Shown: in pieces, positions 34,195 through 45,421 of the stretch
Numbering within the stretch: the first letter of the stretch is position 1
Layout: each line of letters begins with the position of its first letter
DNA from: Calonectria ilicicola
Lineage: Eukaryota; Ascomycota; Sordariomycetes; Hypocreales; Nectriaceae
Assembly (NCBI GenBank): GCA_020809705.1
Contig: CP085833.1
Coordinates: 4,340,001-4,404,000, forward strand
Direction of reading: 5' to 3'
DNA length: 64,000 nucleotides
Notes under the pieces: model-generated
Databases searched by the model: none
What the model saw: only the letters and a program-made list of their open reading frames with translations
Told to the model about the DNA's origin: nothing
Translations under genes and position numbers: made by a program

Positions 34195-35947
34195 ACCTCC
34201 CCCAACCTATCCGACTTGTTTGTTATTTTTGTTTTGCTTCCGCATTGGCATATCAGGCACGGCAATTAGTTTCCTACACCTCAAAGCGCATTTAGACATG
34301 ATTTGTTTGGGTCTTTCTCTCTTTTGGTTAATCTCGTCGCACAAGGAGGGCGGGGCGCGCAACGGATTCTCTCGAACAGGGGCAGCACTCATTGGGCGTT
34401 GTGTTAATTTCTGCATCTGGGATACCCCATCTGGTTGGATTTTGGACTCTTGTTTCTTGGATAATTCAAGCTCAGCAGGGGCGCTTGGCATTTACTTGTT
34501 TAGGCCCAACTGGATCTTGGCCCTCGGGAGGAAAAGAGGACCATTGGGGACAGGCAAATAGGCATGGATTGGGTGGATAGGAATTGGGGATTCTCTGTTC
34601 CCCCTCGGCGATTGGGAAGAGGGGGGAGGTTTTTCGTCTCTGAGATGGGATGGGATACTAGGAGAATTTGGAGCGCAGACGGTAGCTCCCAAACTGAATG
34701 GCAGGAATACCATAACATTACCCTTCACCTGAATCGTTCCATTTTCCCTCGCTTTTTTCTTGTGCATGTATGTGTGTGTGTGTGAATGAATCAATGCCCG
34801 ATGTTACGAGCTGCCTGTGCCCTCATGTTGCCTAAACGAGGCCATCACCGGACAAGCAGCGCCCCCTGTTGGCTCACTCAGCACAGCGTAATACTGACGA
34901 GGGCGTACGTGATGGCAACCTGCGGGGGCCCCACATGGTGCTATTCTTGCAGCATGTATGATTGCGAAGGCCTTGCGAGGCGTTCTGTGCGCTTCTTGAC
35001 ACCCCCAGCAGCAGCGAGAAAAAGCAGCTAAAAAAAAAAAAGGCTTCCCCAGTTGCGCAGTTGTGGAACAATCTAGTTGGTGGTTGCCACAGTGTTACCC
35101 GAATGCGCGTGGAAATTTGGGCGACTGGGCCCTATGCAAGCCAACAACAGTGGGTAAAATTAACTGCTACATACTCACCGCCCGGGAGAGAGAAGGGGGC
35201 GGTCTCGGTTCTTGGGTGGGTTATCTTTAGTTGTCAGGTACCATGCATACATACGACATAGATTGGGAGAGAGAGGAAGTACAACACAGCAGCAGCATCG
35301 GTGGCCTTGAAAGAGAAAAAAACGGTTTGCGCGCGAGAGAGAGAACCCACTACGCCTAACCAGGAATAAGCTTGATGCTGTGGTTTTTTTTTGGTTTTTT
35401 TTTTTTTTTTACTGCCTGTCTGGTCTGTCTTTGGGCGGGCACAAGCCCTCTCTCAGCTCACCACTCAACCCCAACAGGGCTCTAGGGCTAATCCTTACCG
35501 CTGCGTGCTACCCTTCACCGCATCACGCCGTCGGTCCAGATGATCCACCCATGAGGTCATCCACCACGCCCCCCACGATTCCGAAGCGGAAAGGCGACGA
35601 CTGTCATCATTCTTTCTTCCTTCGCCAGTTTCCGGAAGCACAGAATATCGAGATAAGATGGCGCAGGGCAGAAAAGAAGGTGTAAGTCAAGCAGGGTGCC
35701 CTTTTTTTCTGCTATTGCATTCCCACACACGCCCCCCCCTCGTCATGCACTCCCTCCCAACGGATCAAACGGATCTGGGGGAGGGCTTAGGCTTGGGTGG
35801 CCTTGGGTTTAGAGGCCTTCTATTTTTTTTCTCTTCCCTTGCCTTGCTGGACAAGTCATGACGTAGTTTGATGGATGCTCCCGGGTTCGCGGTGCCTTGC
35901 AGTTTTGGCCACTTTGGTCCCGAGATGCCGGTATTTCCTTAGCAGAT

Positions 35948-35985
35948 TTTTTCTGAGGGAAAGACCTTTTTCTGAGGGAAAGACC
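35948..35985. repeat. Perfect 19-bp tandem duplication
   Basis: Bases 35948-35966 are repeated exactly at 35967-35985 (unit TTTTTCTGAGGGAAAGACC). Only two copies; no function known. Confidence 0.9.
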
Positions 35986-38900
35986 TTGTTCATAGTACGG
36001 CAAGGGATCCGGTTTCTCGGAAGAGAGACAATCAGAGTTGCCGGGTCCCGGGTTATTCCCAGCAAAAGAAACATGAACAAAACAAAATGGTGTCTTCACA
36101 CTGACGCAGCCATCTCCATCCTTCGCCACCTCGGCTTGTCAAAAGATAATGATGAAGAAGTCAAAAATATGTTGCAAATTGCCTTTCTAGGAAACTCCAC
36201 TCCCGGAGCTTGTTGCACCTTCAGCCGCATGGGCCCGACCCTAATCAAGGGACCTCGGCGCAGGGCCCTTGGGGTTGCAGTTCTCGCCCACATGTCGAGT
36301 TGTCTCAATCTGGCAGGCAGGCCACATGTGCATCGGGGAGGGTGGCATGATGGAATCACCCGGCAGGCAGGGCTTAGGCAGACGAGGGGCTCTATTGGTA
36401 AAAACATGCAAAACATCGTGTAGAAGATGAAAGAAACATGGTGACTCTGTCGGTCTCGAAGCAAGAAAGTGCCAACCACTGTGAGGCCATCGCGTGGGGG
36501 TTTTTCAGAGCTGTCAGGTTACTTGCTTGGCGTTGTACGTGGTCTTCTTTCATCATGGTGTTTTGTCCCCTTCTTTTTTCAACGACCTTTGTGAGGCCTC
36601 GTGATGCAGTGTGTCGTTGTACCGTGATATCGAAGCCTCACTTTCCCTCGCAGAGCCTCCCTTATTTGATACTCTACTACTATTCCTGGTGATGCACGCC
36701 ACCTGGACGAGCCTCTCTCCTCATCCCACGACACACAAAAGTCATATGAGTTGGTTGCCTATTGAGATGGATGCCTGCCGCAACCGCCTTTTCAGATCTG
36801 CGCCCAAGTGAGGAGGTTGATGTGCAACGTTTCCCTTGGCGGTGAGAATGTCGCATCGTCAAACCTCCCTCCTGGGAGCATCACTTCTCAGCTGGGCGAT
36901 GAGTCAAAAGGAGGGAGGGTATCATTGATTTCGCGACCGCTTCGCTGCGGCATACGACCTCATCACCGATCTGCTAGACCTCCAAATGCCGAACCGCCGA
37001 TATCGCCGTGGGAATGAATGCTACGCTTCTTTTTTTTTTGTTTTCTTGACGGACGGTAAACAAAGACTGAACCATGATCCCTCCTTGCCTGATGATCCCA
37101 ATGGCGCTTCACGCGCCAGATATCATCTGCCCGAGAGGCTGTCACTCCGAGTTAGTCCCCAAACCCTTGTGCGCCCCTTGATCCGCGACTCTCTACGGAA
37201 AGACCCGGTCACAATGCCAGTCCCTCCATCTCTCTTGCTGGTCCCCCTCCAAGACCGCACCGTCGGCCCCCCTTCGCCTTTGGACCGCAAAACGGTTCGC
37301 CGTAACTCGCCCCGTCTGGCCGACATGCCACGTGTTGCGACCCCTCCCCCTCCCAGATCGCCGTTTGATGGTGTAGCATTCACTCGGCGATCTTTGCGAG
37401 AGCTACCGAGTTACTTTGAGCCGGCTTGCCTCTTTTGGCCGTATGCGGGGTGACATCGCGTCGAGAACAGTGTTTGACGGGCATTCGGGGACATGGGATT
37501 CCCTGATCGGCTACGTGCGGAATTGGCAGAAGGAAAAAAAATTAGAAAAGACGGTGGATAAAAAATAGGTAGGGTTGCGATGGGAGGGGGGTGTAGATGT
37601 GGGATTGGAATAACGGTTGCTAGGTCTAGATTTGACGACGATCATCTCTCATATCGAAGAAACTAGTCGGTTGTGATAGAAGGGGGACGCATCATTGGGG
37701 CACTGTGTTGCTCAACCAGCTGACTCGTGCGGCGTGATCATCAGCACTAGAAGACACACGTACAGGAACAGTTCCCTAGTTGTAACTTTTGTGAAATTGG
37801 GATTGACCTGGTCCGAGTCACGAGTTGTGGATAAGTTTACAACTGAGAGTGCATTATGACGATTTACGAGTCAAGCAATCGGGAGAAGTGTCTTGGCAAA
37901 GACGTAATTCTCTCATAGTTAGTTGGCGATGACGTCTATTCTATTGCGCATGGTCTGTGATGGATATATCGCCTGTGTTGTCTCGTTTCCAGGTTTATAT
38001 CCATATCTATATATAGTATGTATAAGACTAGCGAGCGAGCGACTAATAACTTGACAGTATCAAGCTAGGAAGCCCGAAAATGGGCGCGAGATCTAAATGA
38101 GAAACTGAATAATGCACTGTTGGAATGATTTCTTTATTTGGATCTATGAATCAGTGGGATTATCTTTCTTGGTCCGGAAGTTTGTGTTCAATGTCATATA
38201 GTCTATCATTCAGAGTTGGCAAGGACTTTGCTATAAATTCTCCAGCCTGTCAAATGAAGAACCACGGTAATCCCCCGAGTTGCGAAATATATATACTTCT
38301 AGTAGAGTGTTTTAAACGACCAAATTAGACGGAACATTAATGGATGTTGAAGTACTCCATTGAAAGCTTTGAATGGAAATGCTGTTCGTGCTCATGCAAA
38401 ACCACGACCAAATGACAATATTTAACCCAGGCACTTACAAAAACATCTTGTGAAGTTTAATGTAGTAAATATATGATGAAGTCGATTTTCATACTCTACC
38501 TAGTACTAGTTTTTGAAAGGACCACTTTGTCACGGTTGCATCGACAGAAGGGAGCAAGACATTGGTTACAGCATACACGAGAAAGGACAAAGACACTACC
38601 TCTTCCGGCATGAAAGCCGATGTCTTGACTTCGTCATGATCAGTATGTGTGATAGTAACATAGTTTTGCATTTAGTGCGGTCGCTCAACTGGTTGTACTT
38701 GAGACAATCGAATAGTCTAGTTCCCGTCAAGTTAGACATGCCACAGGTTGTAACTGGGAACTGCCTCCCATCCGTGCCACTCCCACACCCTAGGTGTACC
38801 ATTTGAAATTCATAAAATTCAGGGGCGATAACATAGTGAAACAAGGTATTCTGGACCGTTGTATCGGTGTCATTATTTTTGGTGACATGCAACCATGGAG

Positions 38901-39414
38901 ATGGTCGGATGATCTAGCGACTCAAGAAAACAAAGACACACGCCTCCATGAATCAAGAAGCTCAATAAAAAATCCATTATAATTATACACATAAATCTTC
39001 AAGCCTGTTACGTACAGAGGATTAACTTGATTGTTTCTTGGTCGGGTAGATGACTGAATCAGGCCATTAATTGTGGTCGGCTGTGCTACGGTTGTGGCTC
39101 TGGAGCTCCTGGTTAAAGCGGCCATTTATTTCACAACTATAAATAAATATATCAATATGAATGAAGGGACATCAAGGATGTATTTTTTTTAATAAACAAT
39201 TGCTTCTGAGATGATCCTTTGCGTGGTCTCTCTTCGGTGCTGATTCATGACGCATGGCGTATTGACCACATCAAAAAGTAAAAAAGTAGCCCAAGCCTTG
39301 GCTGATCCCCATAAAGTTTCAACAAAAACTAACAAGGAAAACACCAAAACGAAACAAACAAACTGAACCGAGTGCAAAAAAGAATTTCCAGGTGTTTTTA
39401 CCTGGGGCTGGAGT

Positions 39415-39501
39415 CTCTCCCGCCGGGAATTGAACCCGGGTCTCAAGCGATCTCATTGGTTGAATGACAAGCTTGCATACTGACCACTATACTACGGAAG
39501 A
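39415..39501 (-). tRNA. tRNA-Asp (GTC) with a 15-nt intron
   Basis: Read on the minus strand, bases 39501-39415 fold into a full cloverleaf. The acceptor arm is TCTTCCG paired with CGGGAGA, with one U-G pair at position 4. The D-arm is TAGTATAGTGGTCAGTAT, typical of eukaryotic tRNA-Asp. The anticodon stem CAAGC pairs with GCTTG around loop TTGTCA, and the T-arm is CCGGG-TTCAATT-CCCGG. Anticodon GTC reads aspartate codons. The 15 extra nucleotides after position 37 sit at the canonical tRNA intron site. The A and B boxes of the internal RNA polymerase III promoter are intact. The discriminator base is G. Confidence 0.93.
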
Positions 39502-41875
39502 CGTGTTGCTGTGTTCAGCAACTGTAGCATCGGATTGCGATGGCGGAGTGTCGCTAGTTTGGATATTAGAAACAAGGCCTCCGCGTTTTGGCGATTACAA
39601 ATGCTTCCAATCTCACCCATAGGGCGTATCACTAACAAAGCATCGCTGACCATACATAATTGATGTTAAAATAAATATATGGCATGTTTTTTTCAACAAA
39701 AAACCTTCGCTCTGGGAATGTCGCCTCAATGTCTCACTCATCTACACGCACTCCCATCACTAATCACATCCCAAGCACAATGGCCACGAGCACAAAGTTA
39801 CAGTATCAGCGGTTTTAATTTCACAATCAAACTCATATGTAGCCTTTTATTTACTTTATTTCGGACAACGTGTCTTGGATTACAATCTGGACCGACATCT
39901 CCGCTGTGAGGGGTTGTCAAAGACTCGGTCCAGCCCGCCCGATTGTCTCATGTGTTGGCCGGTGCGATCAAATCTAGATCCAATATCACCTTTCATTTTG
40001 CATCTTGTGTAGCTATCCTCAGCTACGTGATATGCTCCAGGCCTTTAGTGAACCAATGATGAGACACTGCAACTGGCTTGATCTCGGTGTTCACCCTACA
40101 GCCAGTGATTCACAAATCACAGATGCGGTTGCGTCTAAATCATTCTGTGAGACGTGGAGTGATGAGAATTCTACTTCGCACATGTTTCAGTAAAACACCA
40201 AAAAGACCATTGTACGTGGCTCTTCTAAAACACGCCTGTCAACCTAAACTGCGTTTTCCCCTCAGAGCCAACTATTTGCTTGGGCGTGTATTTTTCTCTT
40301 ATGCCTAAGGTGTCAATTGAGGGTCGGTTGTAATTATTTCGTCAATATGGATATTAAAGTCAACAAAGTTTGAGTTAAACAACTCATAAAAAGTTGGTGA
40401 GAATGACTCGAGAGTGAGCAACAGGGGCGTCGACGTCAACCCGCGCTGGAGACTTTTGCTCGCACAAGGCTTATTTATTTTATTTCACTCTTACATAATG
40501 AAAAATCTTTTAATAACTTAGTCGCGTGCCCAGTTTTAAAGGCCAAGTGTCTGCATAACAAGGGGTGTCGATTCTGAAGGGGTATAAAGCCCTAGGTTAC
40601 TTGATCCGTTTGGGGAAATTTTTACAGCTGAAAACGGACAAGAAAGGTTTGGTGCTTGAGAAAAATAAGGGAAACAACACCATGAATGGATGAATTAAAA
40701 AAAAATCTCTCATAATAACCCCCGCGTGCAAAAATGAACGCACTCGTGTAAACTAATTGTGAGGGTATCCGCAACGAGTCATCACATGTTGGCGTATTTG
40801 GAGGGTGTATGTTCACGACCGCCACAGACATCATGAAGGGAAAAAATTCCATCACCACGACTCTGGAATATCATAGAAGCGCAGGGCACCAAGTATCCTT
40901 CAGGCACTGTTCCAAGATGCCTGGTTCCAACAGGGCTGAAAGCATTAATTTTGCTAAAAGCGCTTCATGGGTTGGTCGGCTTTCTTTTTTTTTTTTTAAG
41001 GCGGGGATCGCGGGCCCCAATAGCTCGGGTATCAAGGGGGAATGGAACCCAAAGTATTCAACGTCTCCACTTGGGATCGGCCGGCAAATGCAGATCCGTT
41101 TTCGTTTTCCCTCTTCTTATTTTTATTTCCAATTGGTATGGAGGTGAGTGGTTTGTTGAGATGAATGGGTGCAGTGCCGGCGTGCACGCTGGGCGATAGA
41201 GTTTGGTGCAGGCGATTGCAAGCTTTGCGGCGTCGAGGGGAATGTAAAGACTATTGGGGATACAGTTCAGGACAGGTTTCCAGCTGGATGGCTGGCGTTA
41301 CGCTTGTTTCTTTCTTTTTTTTGCCCCCCTCTCTTCCCTCAATCATAAGTCGCGCATTGCTTTTGTTTTAATTAATTAATTTTTTTCTTCGTAAAAATGA
41401 ACAAGAAAAAAAAGAAAAATCCCTAATTATCAAAGGTGCCATGCGCCGTCTAGATCGAAAACTAGCACGGCTAGTTCTCGACCTTGGAGTGACAAATTCT
41501 CCATGTCTTAGTGCGGTAAGGCCCTTAGGGCGGCGGAGGGCCCAATCTAGTAAACTGGCACCTCAGCTGAGGGAACACATTGGGCAATGCAGGCAGGATG
41601 CATTGCCGCCGATCCTCCGCATTTTTCTTTTATTTGCTCGAGCACGACTGAGACAGGCATGTTGATGAGTTCAGGTCACCGGGTGACATGGCGAACCAAC
41701 CTGAGGGGCACAGATGACTGGTCTGGCCGTGCTGTCCGCTTCCGCTGACACGCCTGCTGCCATCGTGAGTCTCGTTCCGATGCGCCCGCACAAAGTGTAT
41801 GCGTGGTGCTGCGGCGAGATGCCGAGAAAGGATGATAAAGGGATGAACATGACAATAAGAAAATTATAAAAAATA

Positions 41876-41903
41876 ACACACACACACACACATACACACA
41901 CAC
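41876..41903. repeat. (CA)n microsatellite, slightly interrupted
   Basis: Run of CA units broken by one T in the gene desert. Confidence 0.85.
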
Positions 41904-43523
41904 GCAAGAAAATCCAGGGTCGTCATCGGATCGACCGGAGATGGTGTCGTCGTCCTGGTGTTGACTCACCTTTCTCCTGCAGCGTCTCATTGCGCTTCGC
42001 TTCGTGTGTGGTGGTGCACTGCACTGCACTGCCCTATGGCCGCGCTGCCGCAGCATCATCATCATGAGATGTCCGTTGCACTCCAGACACTTGGCGCCAA
42101 CCTTATCGCTCTGGGTACGCGGGTCCGTCACCAGCGCCTCGAAGCTAGGGACCCGGTGACCGCCGGCTATCACGGACCTGGGCCTCTGCCGGCGACGCGG
42201 TGCCGCACGCGACCCCGGGGCCAAGCACAGCTGCCAAGATGCAGAGGAGCAGAAGAGGGAGAATGAGGCGTTGCGCGAGCGAGCTGTCACCCAAGAGGCA
42301 CAGTCGCCTGGAGATGGAGCTGAGCCTGCTGGCCCTTTGGCTTGGCTCTGGCTTTGATTAGCCCCGTGTCGCCCTATCTGCGTCTGGCCGATGATCAGCA
42401 GTGCAGACTCTTCCTAACCCGAGCCATCAGTGCCGGCACCCTTGTCGAGTGCCTTGCCAGTTTCATCACTTTGGAGCCGTCATATTGCCCAAAGCGATAG
42501 GGATCGCCATGCATCAACCGCCTTTGTTCCCGGGCCATGATGCCATGCCGTGCTCGTTTTTGCTTCCTTTTCCTTGCCGGATTGTCTTTTTCGGAGCGCA
42601 ATATTCCTCCGCTGCCTCCGTTCCCCCGGCCTTTTCTTTTTTCAGCTCATCGTGATGGCTTCCGCCATTTCCATTCAGCGCAGCCACCGTCATCAACTTA
42701 CACGCATCCTTCCTCAGCCGTGATGCCGGGCGCCGCCAACCTGGGACCCTCCCCCCCCCTTCCAAAGTCCCCCCCCTCCCTCCAGCCGCATGTGACGATG
42801 CCCACCCTCCATTAGACGACGCCATCTGGTCGTGGAGCTTCCCATCGCCGGTGGCGCCCAGGGCTGCATCAAGCTCTCTGACGGCCGCAAAGTCTGATGG
42901 GTCGCTCCAGCGGCCGTTGGGCACCGATTCCCCGGGCAATGGCATGAGTATAATAAGGCGATGATGGCTAGGCCTCCCGAGACCCCTTCAGACTGCACAA
43001 ACAAAGAAAGAAGTCCCCCTTTCCCGCCCCTCTCTGTGCCCCCGTCTGCAGGGTCTGACCTGGTCGCGGGCCTCTTGGTTGAAAGCAATCCCAGCCACTG
43101 GTGATGCTGACCCACCTGTCCGGAGCCAACGCATCAAATCGCATCAACATCGGGACGGTGAAGCCAGCAGGAAAAAAAACCAAGAAAAAGCAAGGCACGC
43201 GAACCTAAACCATACGAGCTTCTCTATTATCGTGCAGTCAATCACAATTATAACCCCATCGCCCTGCACGCACTTGATAACTCGTTCCCACCGCCACTTT
43301 TCTTCCATCACGCCACCCTACCTGACTTGGTTGACTTACACACACACCTGAACTACTATTAAGTAGACACCACGCACCCGCTCACGCAACTACAAATATA
43401 TTTATTTACATCAACAATCAACATCAACGTCAATCTCAATTGACCAACTGCTGCCAACTACCAACCTCAACTACCTACAAGTAAACACAAACACAACCAC
43501 AACCACACAATCAACTCTTCACC

Positions 43524-44055
43524 ATGTACAGAGAAAACCATCCCGGTCGTCTCTCCTTCTCCTCCTTCGTCTCTTCCTGGAGCAACCCCGCCGACGACGG
43601 CATCCTGTCAGCAAAGCAGCACCGTCGCAGCTGTGACGAACGCCCCGCCATGCCCGGCGCCATGGAGCGCAGCCGCCAGTCCAGCACCTCGTCCGAGCGC
43701 AGCAGTTGCGAGGGCATGACGGTCGACGAGACAAAGGAGCTCTGGCGATGCATGCTGGAGCTGCAGCAGCGATACGGATGCTACAACTCGACCAGAATAG
43801 ACATGGCTCTCGATGCAGGTGACGATGGAATGGACTATATGCGTAAGTAGCCCATCTACTGTTTTTTTTCCCTCCCCTGTTGTTTACATCATGTACTCGG
43901 GTTCTGACCAATCACTAGCAAGCCGCTTCATCATCGACACTCTCAACGAGTCCGTCATCTACCTCCCCGACGAAGGTCGCGAGCTCCTGAACCGCCATCT
44001 TTCCCCTGCCTCGTGCATCGAAAAGCAAAAGTGGAAGTTTTGGAAGAAGGAATAA
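43524..44055 (+). CDS. Small hypothetical protein, 151 aa
   Basis: Two exons, 43524-43842 and 43919-44055, with a GTAAGT donor and CTAG acceptor, join to 151 aa. The leader before the ATG is rich in CA and AAC, a common mark of strongly expressed fungal genes. The N-terminal half is Ser-rich and disordered (SFSSFVSSWSNPADDG, SRQSSTSSERSS), with possible phosphorylation sites. The second half forms a compact region (TKELWRCMLELQQRYGCYN, then SRFIIDTLNESVIYLPDEGR) and ends in a basic KQKWKFWKKE tail. I know no domain for it. Strong codon bias and the in-frame intron support a real gene. Like the 90-aa gene it stands at the edge of a large gene desert. Confidence 0.82.
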
Positions 44056-44491
44056 ATTCTAAAAAAAAAGAAAAAAAAATTCTACCATGTTGTTTTTTCG
44101 TTGATCAAAATTGGGGGGGGGTTTTGGATACCGGCGCGTTTCTGAAAAAAATGGGGACTTGGGTGGCAAGGGCATATTTTCCAATGGCGTTCTTTTTGTG
44201 TGTCTTTCAAAGCATTAGATGTCAGCGCAAGGAATCGGGAGCATGCTGGAGTTTTTGTGAGAGACATCTAGACTGCCAACTACACGTTGCGACTTTCTTT
44301 TTTTTCTTTGTTTTTTTATCATCATGATCTGGATACCCGAAACAAACAAACACATAATCATATATCAGAATGGAACTCAAGAAGAGAGCCTCTGGCCTCT
44401 GAAAACCAAACTAATAACCTTCTCTCCCGACCTCGATCGCAAATTGGCATCTCCGTGCGCATCTTTGACTAGTTAAAAATCCACTTTGGAT
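44056..44491. other. Convergent 3' region
   Basis: About 435 bp between two convergent genes, rich in A and T runs; it holds both 3' UTRs. No gene. Confidence 0.5.
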
Positions 44492-45421
44492 TTACAGCGT
44501 AACCTTCATAAACTCGTGATCGACGTAACCCATGTGCTGTGCCTGGATCTTCATGCTGTCCAGCACCCGCTGCTTTAGTCCCTTGTCGGCAATGTCCATG
44601 CCTGCGAAGCCGCCGTGCGTCTCCTCAAAGTCATACTGCCGCAGCACCTCCCACATGCGAGCCATCTCCTCGACGCGCAGCGGGATGAAGTTAGGGATGC
44701 TATACAGGAAGGAGAAGGAGTTGAGGCCGGGGGGCTTGTCCCGCGCATCGCCCAGCGCATTGACGTCCCACTTGCCCACGCCAGAGGCTGTCGTCATGAG
44801 CGTGTCGGCGATGAGCAGATGCCTGTCAAACTGCAGCACCATGGATCCGGGGAAGTGTCCGCCCAACTTTATTGCTCTGGCTCCAGTGCCCTCAATCTCA
44901 GTCTCCGTCTTGCGCAGGAGCACCTGGTGGCTCGAGTCCATCGTCGCCCACGACTTGTCCTCGGCGGCCATGTACACGGGGCACTCAAAGGTCCTTGCCC
45001 ACTGGACATGGGTGCTGTAGAAATGCGGGTGGCTGATGACTATGGCCCTGAGCCCGCCCAGGGACCGGATCTTGCCAACGGTTTCTTGGTCCAGCAGCGA
45101 GATGCAGTCCCACAGAATGTTGCCCGCCGGCGTTTGCACCAGCATGGCCCGCTGTCCAATGGCGAACTTGGGCGTCGACGAGATGAAGGTCAGCCGTGGG
45201 TCCGTCGCGCACGGCGTAAACTCGTTCCTGTGCGCCTTCTCGACGTCGGCGAGCGTGGTAAACGACTGGCCTGACGCGGGCACAAACTGTCGCGGGTCAT
45301 CGCAAATGAGGCATGTCTTGATGGCGGTCCGGTCCGCGGTTGGAAACTGAGTGCCGCACGTCACGCAGACGAGCCATGTCGCCGCCGTGACTGGGTCGTA
45401 GGGCTCCGCGGCAAAGGACAT
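44492..45421 (-). CDS. Metallo-beta-lactamase-fold protein with N-terminal Cys4 motif
   Basis: Single exon of 309 aa from the ATG at 45421. The open frame runs upstream to 45559 but only from a TTG, so the extension is not used. The N-terminus has two CxxC pairs (Cys19/Cys22 and Cys37/Cys40, CVTC and CLIC) that look like a small zinc ribbon. The MBL core follows: beta strands, then SHPHFYSTH (His131, His133, His138), GGHFPGS (His189) and IADTLM (Asp206). The usual HxHxDH motif is relaxed, because the Asp before the last His is missing and spacing differs, so only one metal site may be complete. The family includes hydrolases of lactones, thioesters and lactams; the substrate here is unknown. 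It converges with the 151-aa gene. Confidence 0.87.
   Translation of the reverse strand: MSFAAEPYDPVTAATWLVCVTCGTQFPTADRTAIKTCLICDDPRQFVPASGQSFTTLADVEKAHRNEFTPCATDPRLTFISSTPKFAIGQRAMLVQTPAGNILWDCISLLDQETVGKIRSLGGLRAIVISHPHFYSTHVQWARTFECPVYMAAEDKSWATMDSSHQVLLRKTETEIEGTGARAIKLGGHFPGSMVLQFDRHLLIADTLMTTASGVGKWDVNALGDARDKPPGLNSFSFLYSIPNFIPLRVEEMARMWEVLRQYDFEETHGGFAGMDIADKGLKQRVLDSMKIQAQHMGYVDHEFMKVTL

Larger units (their letters stand above)
33748..43523. other. 9.8-kb gene desert with one tRNA
   Basis: Apart from the tRNA-Asp at 39415-39501 no gene is supported. The stretch holds long homopolymers (poly-T at 35383-35410), CA/GT microsatellites, a 19-bp tandem duplication at 35948-35985, an AT-rich middle (38-41 kb) and a GC-rich right part (41.4-43.2 kb). 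Frames such as 35875-36423 or 42514-42945 have no protein-like pattern. The last 300 bp before 43524 are rich in CA and AAC repeats, as in 5' UTRs of highly expressed fungal genes. Confidence 0.6.
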
